Assembly: GCF_001429045.1 (NCBI RefSeq)
Contig: NZ_LMHY01000029.1
Location: 451,869 to 515,868, forward strand
DNA length: 64,000 nucleotides
Direction: 5' to 3'
DNA from: Pseudomonas sp. Root71
Lineage (GTDB): Bacteria; Pseudomonadota; Gammaproteobacteria; Pseudomonadales; Pseudomonadaceae
This document shows positions 35,665-42,665 of this stretch, in pieces. How positions within the stretch are numbered: the first letter of the stretch is position 1; each line of letters begins with the position of its first letter. The notes under the pieces were generated by a model. It was given only the letters and a program-made list of their open reading frames with translations, was not told where the DNA came from and searched no databases. The position numbers and the translations under genes are program-made.

Positions 35665-36540
35665 TCATTGCTCTTCCCCTGCCAGCTTGGCCAGGTACTG
35701 GCCATACCCGGTTTTGCCAAAGTACCGGGCGCGCTCCATCAACTGCTCGCGGTCGATCCAGGCATTTTCATAGGCGATCTCTTCGAGGCAGGCGACTTTG
35801 AGGCCCTGGCGGTGTTCGATGGTCTGCACGTACTGAGAGGCTTCGAGCAAGCTATCGTGGGTGCCGGTGTCGAGCCAGGCGAAACCTCGACCAAAACGCT
35901 CGACCTGCAGATCGCCACGTTGCAGATAGGCATTGTTGACGTCGGTGATTTCCAGCTCGCCACGAGGCGAAGGTTTCACCGCCTTGGCGATCTCGATCAC
36001 ATCGTTGTCGTAGAAATACAGGCCGGTAACGGCATAGCTGGATTTCGGCGCTTTCGGTTTTTCTTCGATCGAAAGGGCACGGCCATCGCTGTCGAAATCA
36101 ATCACGCCGAAGCGCTCGGGGTCCTTGACCCAGTAGCCGAACACGGTGGCGCCGCGGGTGCGTTTTGCCGCGCTCTGCAATTGTTCGCCAAAGTGCTGAC
36201 CATGGAAGATGTTATCGCCCAGGATCAGGCACACAGGGTCATCGCCAATGAACTCTTCGCCAATCAGAAACGCCTGGGCCAGACCGTCCGGCGAGGGTTG
36301 CTCGGCAAAGCTGAAATTCACCCCGAACTGGCTGCCGTCACCCAGCAGATTGCGATACTGGGGCAGATCCTGCGGGGTGGAGATCAGCAGGATATCCTTG
36401 ATGCCGGCCAGCATCAGCACCGAGATCGGATAGTAGATCATTGGCTTGTCGTAGACCGGCAACAGCTGTTTCGACACTCCAAGCGTAATCGGGTGCAGGC
36501 GCGTGCCCGAGCCACCCGCCAAAACGATGCCTTTCATCAT
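35665..36540 (-). CDS. rmlA: Glucose-1-phosphate thymidylyltransferase
   Basis: First enzyme of dTDP-rhamnose synthesis: joins glucose-1-phosphate and dTTP to dTDP-glucose. The 291-residue protein has the nucleotidyltransferase motif GGSGTRLHPITLGVSKQLLP, then YDKPMIYYPISVLMLAGIKD, LGDNIFHG and GRGFAWLDTGTHDSLLEAS. The start is taken as ATG 36540, eight bases after GGAG; the next codon is also ATG. It overlaps the rmlB stop (ATGA), so both should be co-translated. The protein is usually inhibited by dTDP-rhamnose. Confidence 0.95.
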   Translation of the reverse strand: MMKGIVLAGGSGTRLHPITLGVSKQLLPVYDKPMIYYPISVLMLAGIKDILLISTPQDLPQYRNLLGDGSQFGVNFSFAEQPSPDGLAQAFLIGEEFIGDDPVCLILGDNIFHGQHFGEQLQSAAKRTRGATVFGYWVKDPERFGVIDFDSDGRALSIEEKPKAPKSSYAVTGLYFYDNDVIEIAKAVKPSPRGELEITDVNNAYLQRGDLQVERFGRGFAWLDTGTHDSLLEASQYVQTIEHRQGLKVACLEEIAYENAWIDREQLMERARYFGKTGYGQYLAKLAGEEQ

Positions 36541-37619
36541 GCGAGCAGCTCCTTGGGATTGATGGCGCCAAGGCGTTCGCCCTGATAGCTGCCGTCTTGA
36601 ACGCGGCGGCACCATTGCATATTGTCCAGGTACCATTGAACGGTTTTGCGCAGGCCGGTTTCGAAGGTCTCTTCGGGCACCCAGCCCAGTTCGCGTTCAA
36701 TCTTGCCGGCATCGATTGCATAGCGCAGGTCATGCCCGGGGCGATCCTGGACGAACGTGATCAGGTCGGCGTAATGCGCAACGCCCTCAGGCTTGAGCGG
36801 TGCCAATTCTTCGAGCAGGGCGCAGATACCACGCACCACGTCGATGTTCTTTTGTTCGTTGTGCCCGCCGATGTTGTAGGTCTCGCCAACGGCGCCGGTG
36901 GTCACCACTTTGAGCAGTGCCCGGGCGTGATCCTCGACGAACAGCCAGTCGCGCACTTGCAGGCCATTGCCATACACCGGCAGCGGCTTGCCGGCCAGAG
37001 CATTGAGGATGACCAGCGGAATCAGTTTCTCGGGGAAGTGGAACGGCCCGTAATTGTTCGAGCAATTGGTCAGCAGCACCGGCAAGCCATAGGTTCGCTG
37101 CCAGGCGCGGACCAGGTGGTCGGACGCTGCCTTGCTGGCGGAGTAGGGCGAGCTCGGCGCGTAGGGCGTCGTTTCCGTGAACAGATCATCGACACCGTGC
37201 AGGTCGCCGTAAACCTCGTCAGTGGAAATGTGATGAAAGCGGAAGGCGCTTTTCTCAGGCTCCGGGAGGGCTTGCCAATAGGCGCGGGCGGCTTCGAGCA
37301 GGCTGTAGGTGCCGACAATGTTGGTCTGGATGAATTCCGATGGCCCGTCGATGGAGCGATCGACGTGGGACTCCGCTGCCAGGTGCATGATCGCGTGAGG
37401 GCGGAAACGCGCGAGCACCGCACTGACGGTCGCCTGATCGACAATATCGGCCTGAACGAACTCGTAGCGAGTGTCGTTGGCAATGCTGGTCAGCGATTCG
37501 AGATTGCCGGCATAGGTCAGTTTGTCCAGGTTGAGCACATCATGCTCAGTGTGTTGAATCAGCTCGCGGACAAGGGCCGAGCCTATGAAACCGGCTCCGC
37601 CGGTAATAAGGATACGCAC
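36537..37619 (-). CDS. rmlB: dTDP-glucose 4,6-dehydratase
   Basis: Converts dTDP-glucose into dTDP-4-keto-6-deoxyglucose using bound NAD+. The 360-residue SDR begins VRILITGGAGFIGSALVREL and carries the catalytic ISTDEVYG and YSASKAASDHLVRAW, with TNCSNNYGPFHFPEKLIPL after it. The start is GTG 37619, which places the glycine motif at the usual distance; the frame stays open for 39 more codons upstream without homology. It is the first gene of the rml operon and is divergent from kdp. Confidence 0.95.
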   Translation of the reverse strand: MRILITGGAGFIGSALVRELIQHTEHDVLNLDKLTYAGNLESLTSIANDTRYEFVQADIVDQATVSAVLARFRPHAIMHLAAESHVDRSIDGPSEFIQTNIVGTYSLLEAARAYWQALPEPEKSAFRFHHISTDEVYGDLHGVDDLFTETTPYAPSSPYSASKAASDHLVRAWQRTYGLPVLLTNCSNNYGPFHFPEKLIPLVILNALAGKPLPVYGNGLQVRDWLFVEDHARALLKVVTTGAVGETYNIGGHNEQKNIDVVRGICALLEELAPLKPEGVAHYADLITFVQDRPGHDLRYAIDAGKIERELGWVPEETFETGLRKTVQWYLDNMQWCRRVQDGSYQGERLGAINPKELLA

Positions 37620-37963
37620 GTTGGGCCAGCCTTCTTCAGTAATGCGAATAGCGTTAGCTTGCAGGCGCAAGCGGGGAGGCGCAAGAGATCTTGACCCCAT
37701 TCGCTTGCGTCGCGTCAATCGGGCCGGATTATCCATGACTTGGAGCGTTCACTCACTACCCTGGCGCACAATTTAGAGCGCTATGTACGACACACCCGTT
37801 GTTCTCCTGGCCGGAGCACCTTCGCGCACCCTGTAACCCCGGCGTAAACCCACTCTTTACGCGTTCTTTATGCCCCGCAGGCACCCTCGGTCTCGTTCCT
37901 TTACAGCCTCCTTTCCGACAATGACTCCACACGCGGCAATACGCCGTAACACGGAGAACTTCC
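37620..37963. other. 344-base divergent promoter region between rmlB and kdpF
   Basis: No gene is seen. It must contain the promoter of rmlB toward the left and of kdpFABC toward the right. Around 37855-37905 there are two T-rich words (CTCTTTACGCGTTCTTTATG and CCTTTACAGCC) which somewhat resemble the T-rich KdpE-binding site of E. coli, but the match is too loose to assign a site. Confidence 0.4.
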
Positions 37964-38053
37964 ATGAGCGTTCTGGATGGGGTGTCGCTGCTGCTGGCAG
38001 TGGGGCTGTTCATTTATCTGTTGGTTGCGCTGCTGCGCGCGGACCGGAACTAG
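37964..38053 (+). CDS. kdpF: KdpF, small subunit of the potassium transporter
   Basis: A 29-residue hydrophobic peptide, MSVLDGVSLLLAVGLFIYLL at its start and a basic-polar end (RADRN). One membrane helix fills nearly all of it. KdpF stabilises the KdpABC complex in the inner membrane. ATG 37964 follows ACGGAGAAC, and the stop is eight bases before kdpA, the usual place for this often overlooked gene. Confidence 0.93.
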   Translation: MSVLDGVSLLLAVGLFIYLLVALLRADRN

Positions 38054-38061
38054 GAGTGGCC

Positions 38062-39765
38062 ATGCACAATTATGACTATTGGCTGATCCTCGGGTTTTTT
38101 GCCCTGGTATTAGTCCCGGCGCCGTTTCTCGGGCGCTTCTACTACAAGGTGATGGAAGGGCAGCGCACGTGGCTGACGCCGATTCTCGGTCCTGTCGAGC
38201 GCGGTTGTTATCGTCTGGCCGGCGTCGATCCGCAGGCCGAACAGAGCTGGCAGAAGTACGCGCTGGCCTTGCTCGCCTTCAACTTCGCGGGTTTCCTGCT
38301 GCTGTTCGCGATCCTGTTGTTCCAGGACCACCTGCCACTGAACCCGCAGAGCCTGCCGGGACAGGAGTGGACGCTGGCGTTCAACACCGCCGTCAGCTTC
38401 ATGACCAACACTAACTGGCAGGGCTACAGCGGCGAAGCCTCCCTGAGCTACTTGAGCCAGATGGCAGGCCTCACCGTGCAGAACTTCGTCAGCGCCGCCA
38501 CTGGCCTGGCGGTACTGGTCGCGCTGTGTCGCGGCATCGGCCGCAAATCCACCCGGACCCTGGGCAACTTCTGGGTCGATATGACCCGTGCCACCCTCTA
38601 CGGCCTGTTGCCGCTGTGCCTGCTGCTGGCGCTGTATCTGGTCTGGCAGGGCGTGCCGCAAACCTTCGCGCAGTACGTGAATGCGGTGACGATGCAGGGT
38701 GTTGACCAGGTGATCCCGCTGGGGCCGGCCGCCAGTCAGATTGCGATCAAGCAATTGGGCACCAACGGTGGCGGTTTCTTCGGCGTGAACTCGGCGCATC
38801 CGTTCGAGAACCCGACGGCGTGGAGCAATCTGTTCGAAATGGCCTCGATCATTCTGATCCCCGTCGCGCTGGTGTTCACCTTCGGCCATTACGTGAAGGA
38901 CCTGCGCCAGAGCCGAGCGATCATCGCCTGCATGCTGGCGCTGTTCCTGATCGGCGGCGCAACCTCGCTGTGGGCTGAATACCAGCCGAATCCGGCCCTG
39001 AACAATGTCGCCGTCGAACAGACCGCGCCGCTCGAAGGCAAGGAAGCTCGCCTGGGCACCACTGCCACGGTGTTGTGGTCGGTGACCACCACGGCCGCGT
39101 CCAACGGTTCGGTGAACGGCATGCACGACAGCCTCAGCCCGCTGAGCGGCATGATGGCGCTGGTCAACATGATGGTGGGCGAAGTGATCTTCGGCGGCAT
39201 CGGCGCAGGGCTCTACGGCATGTTGCTCAACGTGCTGATCGCGGTGTTCCTCGCTGGCCTGATGATCGGCCGTACTCCGGAATACCTCGGCAAGAAACTG
39301 CAGGCCAGGGAAGTGCAGTTGCTGGTGGTGACGTTGATGGTCATGCCGATTGGCGTGTTGGTGCTCGGCGCGATTGCCGCCAGCCTGCCTGGTCCTGTGG
39401 CCGCGGTGAGCAACCCTGGGCCTCACGGATTCAGTCAGTTGCTCTACGCCTACACCTCGGCCAGCGCCAACAACGGTTCCGCCTTTGCCGGCTTCGGTGC
39501 CAACACCCCCTTCCACAACCTGATGCTGGGCTTGGGCATGTTGATCGGTCGCTTCGGCTACATCCTCCCGGTCCTGGCCCTGGCCGGCAGCCTGGCGATG
39601 AAGAAAACCGCACCGATCGGGCAGAACAGCTTCCCGACCCACGGTCCGCTGTTCGTGACCCTGCTGACCGTGACCATTTTGCTGGTGGGCGGTTTGACCT
39701 TCCTGCCTACATTGGCGCTGGGTCCTATCGCTGAACATTTGAGTATGGTTGCTCTTCTGAAATAA
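38062..39765 (+). CDS. kdpA: Potassium-transporting ATPase subunit A
   Basis: The potassium-binding and channel-like subunit of the KdpFABC pump, a 567-residue membrane protein with ten hydrophobic segments. The selectivity-filter loops are visible: TNTNWQGYSGE, TNGGGFFGVNSAHPFENPT, then a third in MHDSLSPLSGMMALVNMM and a fourth in YTSASANNGSAFAGFGANTP. GAGTGGCC stands before ATG 38062. It is followed 18 bases later by kdpB. The pump works when external potassium is low. Confidence 0.97.
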   Translation: MHNYDYWLILGFFALVLVPAPFLGRFYYKVMEGQRTWLTPILGPVERGCYRLAGVDPQAEQSWQKYALALLAFNFAGFLLLFAILLFQDHLPLNPQSLPGQEWTLAFNTAVSFMTNTNWQGYSGEASLSYLSQMAGLTVQNFVSAATGLAVLVALCRGIGRKSTRTLGNFWVDMTRATLYGLLPLCLLLALYLVWQGVPQTFAQYVNAVTMQGVDQVIPLGPAASQIAIKQLGTNGGGFFGVNSAHPFENPTAWSNLFEMASIILIPVALVFTFGHYVKDLRQSRAIIACMLALFLIGGATSLWAEYQPNPALNNVAVEQTAPLEGKEARLGTTATVLWSVTTTAASNGSVNGMHDSLSPLSGMMALVNMMVGEVIFGGIGAGLYGMLLNVLIAVFLAGLMIGRTPEYLGKKLQAREVQLLVVTLMVMPIGVLVLGAIAASLPGPVAAVSNPGPHGFSQLLYAYTSASANNGSAFAGFGANTPFHNLMLGLGMLIGRFGYILPVLALAGSLAMKKTAPIGQNSFPTHGPLFVTLLTVTILLVGGLTFLPTLALGPIAEHLSMVALLK

Positions 39766-39783
39766 GGAGCTAAGGAATCCATC

Positions 39784-41850
39784 ATGAATATGCACGTTCC
39801 AGCTTCAAAACCTGCGTCACCGACCAAGTCGGTCGAAGCGCCAAAAACCGCTTTCTCGGCCCTGTGGCGTCCGGCGCTGGTGCAAGCCTTCGTCAAGCTC
39901 GACCCAAGGCAATTGCAGCGTGCGCCGGTGATGCTGGTGGTCGAACTGACGGCGATCCTGACCACCGTGCTGTGCTTCATTCCCGACACGGCAGTGCCGA
40001 CCTTCGTCGCCGCACAAATCGCTGTATGGCTGTGGTTCACCGTGCTGTTCGCCAACTTCGCCGAAGCCCTGGCCGAAGGTCGCGGCAAGGCCCGCGCCGA
40101 CAGCCTCAAGGCCGGCAGCGAAGGCCTCAGCGCCCGGCGCAGGACCGGCAACGGCAGCTTTCAGGTGGTGCCCGCCGCCAACCTGCGCAAAGGCGATGTG
40201 GTGCGCGTCGAGGCGGGAGAGATGATTCCCGGTGACGGCGAAGTGATCGAAGGTATCGCGGCGGTCAACGAAGCAGCGATTACCGGTGAATCGGCCCCCG
40301 TAATTCGCGAGTCCGGTGGTGACCGCTCGGCCGTTACCGGCAACACACGGCTGGTGTCCGACTGGCTGCTGGTGAAGATCACCGCCAACCCCGGCGAGTC
40401 GACCCTGGACCGCATGATCGCCCTGGTCGAAGGCGCCAAACGCCAGAAAACCCCGAACGAAGTGGCGCTAGACATCCTGCTGATCGGCCTGACCCTGATC
40501 TTCCTGCTGGTGGTCGTCACCCTGCAACCGTTCGCCCACTTCGCCAATGGCAGCCTGCCACTGGTGTTCCTGGTGGCGCTGTTGGTCACGTTGATTCCGA
40601 CCACCATCGGCGGTTTGCTGTCGGCCATCGGTATCGCCGGGATGGATCGCCTGGTGCGCCTGAACGTGATCGCCAAGTCCGGTCGTGCGGTGGAAGCGGC
40701 GGGGGACGTGCACGTCCTGCTGCTGGACAAGACCGGCACCATCACCTTTGGTAACCGTCGTTGCTCGGCGGTGTATGCCGCGCCTGGCGTCACTGCCAGG
40801 GAACTGGCTGAAGGCGCGTTGTTTGCCTCGCTGGCCGATGACACGGCTGAAGGCAAGTCCATCGTTGAGTACTTGCGTGGCCTTCACCCTCAGCCGGAGC
40901 CATCCGCCGAGCTGTTGACCGCTGTGCCGTTCAGTGCTGAAACCCGCTTGTCCGGTGTCGACTATCAGGGGCGCGTGTACCGCAAGGGCGCGGTGGATTC
41001 GTTGTTGGCGTTCGTGGACCTCAAGCGCGCTGATCTGGCTGCATCGTTGTCCCGTGAGATCGACAAGATCGCCCAAAGCGGCGGCACCCCGTTGCTGGTG
41101 TGTGCCGACGGCAAGTTGCTGGGTGCGATCCACCTCAAGGACGTGGTCAAGCCCGGTATCCGCGAGCGTTTCGCCGAGTTGCGCAAGCTGGGGATCCGCA
41201 CCGTCATGGTCACCGGCGACAATCCGTTGACCGCCGCTGCCATCGCCGCTGAAGCGGGTGTGGACGATGTGCTGGCCGAAGCCACGCCGGAGAAAAAACT
41301 GGCGCGCATTCGTCACGAGCAAAACGACGGTCGTCTGGTTGCCATGTGCGGCGACGGCGCCAACGACGCCCCGGCCCTGGCCCAGGCGGATGTCGGCATG
41401 GCGATGAACGACGGTACGCAAGCGGCCCGTGAAGCGGCCAACATGGTCGACCTCGACAGCGACCCGACCAAGCTGCTGGACGTGGTGCAGATCGGCAAGG
41501 AATTGCTGGTCACCCGCGGTGCGCTGACGACCTTTTCCATCGCCAACGACGTGGCCAAGTACTTCGCGATCCTGCCGGCGCTGTTCGCCGCGATCTACCC
41601 GCAACTGGGCGTGCTCAACGTGATGCACCTGAGCAGCCCGCAGAGCGCGATTCTCTCGGCGATCGTGTTCAACGCCCTGATCATTGTGGTGCTGATTCCG
41701 CTGGCGTTGCGCGGAGTGCGGGTTCATGCGGCGAGTGCGGCGGCGTTGCTGCGGCGCAACCTGCTGATCTACGGCCTGGGCGGGATCCTGGTGCCGTTCG
41801 TGGGCATCAAGGCGATCGACATGCTGTTGACGGCGTTGCATCTGGTTTGA
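39784..41850 (+). CDS. kdpB: Potassium-transporting P-type ATPase subunit B
   Basis: The ATP-hydrolysing subunit of the Kdp pump, 688 residues. It has the phosphorylation motif DKTGT with Asp at about residue 315, the actuator TGES (AAITGESAPV), the nucleotide-binding segment YRKGAVDS, and the hinge motif GDGANDAPAL. The Ser of TGES is the site known in E. coli for inhibitory phosphorylation at high potassium. AAGGAGCTAAGG lies before ATG 39784. The gene is separated from kdpC by an unusual 149 bases that contain a REP palindrome. Confidence 0.97.
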   Translation: MNMHVPASKPASPTKSVEAPKTAFSALWRPALVQAFVKLDPRQLQRAPVMLVVELTAILTTVLCFIPDTAVPTFVAAQIAVWLWFTVLFANFAEALAEGRGKARADSLKAGSEGLSARRRTGNGSFQVVPAANLRKGDVVRVEAGEMIPGDGEVIEGIAAVNEAAITGESAPVIRESGGDRSAVTGNTRLVSDWLLVKITANPGESTLDRMIALVEGAKRQKTPNEVALDILLIGLTLIFLLVVVTLQPFAHFANGSLPLVFLVALLVTLIPTTIGGLLSAIGIAGMDRLVRLNVIAKSGRAVEAAGDVHVLLLDKTGTITFGNRRCSAVYAAPGVTARELAEGALFASLADDTAEGKSIVEYLRGLHPQPEPSAELLTAVPFSAETRLSGVDYQGRVYRKGAVDSLLAFVDLKRADLAASLSREIDKIAQSGGTPLLVCADGKLLGAIHLKDVVKPGIRERFAELRKLGIRTVMVTGDNPLTAAAIAAEAGVDDVLAEATPEKKLARIRHEQNDGRLVAMCGDGANDAPALAQADVGMAMNDGTQAAREAANMVDLDSDPTKLLDVVQIGKELLVTRGALTTFSIANDVAKYFAILPALFAAIYPQLGVLNVMHLSSPQSAILSAIVFNALIIVVLIPLALRGVRVHAASAAALLRRNLLIYGLGGILVPFVGIKAIDMLLTALHLV

Positions 41851-41895
41851 CTGCGTGGTGTGCCAGATAAGCCGCCATCGTCGGAACGCCGCCCG

Positions 41896-41949
41896 GAGCA
41901 AGCTCGCTCCCACAAAAGCACCTCATACCCTGTGGGAGCGAGCTTGCTC
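41896..41949. repeat. REP-type inverted repeat inside the kdp operon
   Basis: Two perfectly complementary 19-base arms (GAGCAAGCTCGCTCCCACA and TGTGGGAGCGAGCTTGCTC) separated by 16 bases, the form of a REPIN made of two REP sequences common in Pseudomonas fluorescens-group genomes. It lies between kdpB and kdpC. Confidence 0.93.
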
Positions 41950-41999
41950 GCGATGGATGCGCCACGGTGTACCTGACTTGTGAATTAGAGGATTTTGAA

Positions 42000-42545
42000 A
42001 TGTCCACATTGATACGCCCGGCCCTGAGCCTGCTGGTCCTGATGACGCTGATCACCGGCGTCGCTTATCCACTGGTGGTCACCGGCGTGGCCCAGGTCGC
42101 GTTCCCGGATCAGGCCAACGGCAGCCTGGTGCGGGATGCCGAAGGCAAGGTCCGCGGTTCCTCGCTGATCGCCCAGGATTTCGTCGGCGACGCCTGGTTT
42201 CACCCGCGTCCTTCGGCCGGTGCCTTTGCCACCGTGTCGAGCAGTGCCAGCAACCTGTCGCCGAGCAACCCGGCGCTGGCGACGCGGGTGATCGACGATG
42301 CCAGCAAACTGTTGGTGCCAGGGCAGGGGCCGGTGCCATTGGCGCTGCTCACTACATCCGGCAGCGGTCTGGATCCGCACTTGCCACCGGCGGCGATTGC
42401 CTATCAACTGGCGCGTGTCGCGACGGCGCGCAACCTGCCGGTCGCAACGCTGCAACAACTGCTGGATGCCCACGTCGAGCAACCACTGATAGGCCCGCCG
42501 GTGGTGAATGTGCTTGAGTTGAATCGGGCGCTGGAAAAACTGTAG
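42000..42545 (+). CDS. kdpC: Potassium-transporting ATPase subunit C
   Basis: The 181-residue single-span subunit that increases ATP affinity of KdpB. One N-terminal membrane helix (about 8-28, SLLVLMTLITGVAYPLVVTG), then a soluble periplasmic-side domain with the family motifs FHPRPSAGAF, SNLSPSNPAL and SGSGLDPHLPPAAIAYQL. The start is ATG 42000; an in-frame ATG 33 bases upstream would add residues not seen in the family. A second REP palindrome follows before kdpD. Confidence 0.95.
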   Translation: MSTLIRPALSLLVLMTLITGVAYPLVVTGVAQVAFPDQANGSLVRDAEGKVRGSSLIAQDFVGDAWFHPRPSAGAFATVSSSASNLSPSNPALATRVIDDASKLLVPGQGPVPLALLTTSGSGLDPHLPPAAIAYQLARVATARNLPVATLQQLLDAHVEQPLIGPPVVNVLELNRALEKL

Positions 42546-42548
42546 ATC

Positions 42549-42625
42549 AAAAGATCGCAGGCTTCGCCAGCTCCTACAGGATGTACGCCATCTGGCGTAG
42601 GAGCTGCCGCAGGCTGCGATCTTTT
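42549..42625. repeat. REP-type palindrome between kdpC and kdpD
   Basis: Nearly complementary outer arms (AAAAGATCGCAG and CTGCGATCTTTT) and inner arms (AGCTCCTAC and GTAGGAGCT), a different REP class from that between kdpB and kdpC. It could fold into a long hairpin in the transcript. Confidence 0.88.
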
Positions 42626-42665
42626 AATGCCACACCCAACTATCAAGTCAAACAAGGCAATGAAA

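Noticed and set aside
38110..39795. 561-codon open frame on the minus strand opposite kdpA
   Set aside because: Antisense shadow of a G+C-rich gene; low-complexity His/Gln-rich translation, no homology, and kdpA is certain.
40468..41913. 481-codon minus-strand frame opposite kdpB
   Set aside because: Antisense of kdpB with His/Gln/Arg-rich low-complexity translation and no supporting signals.
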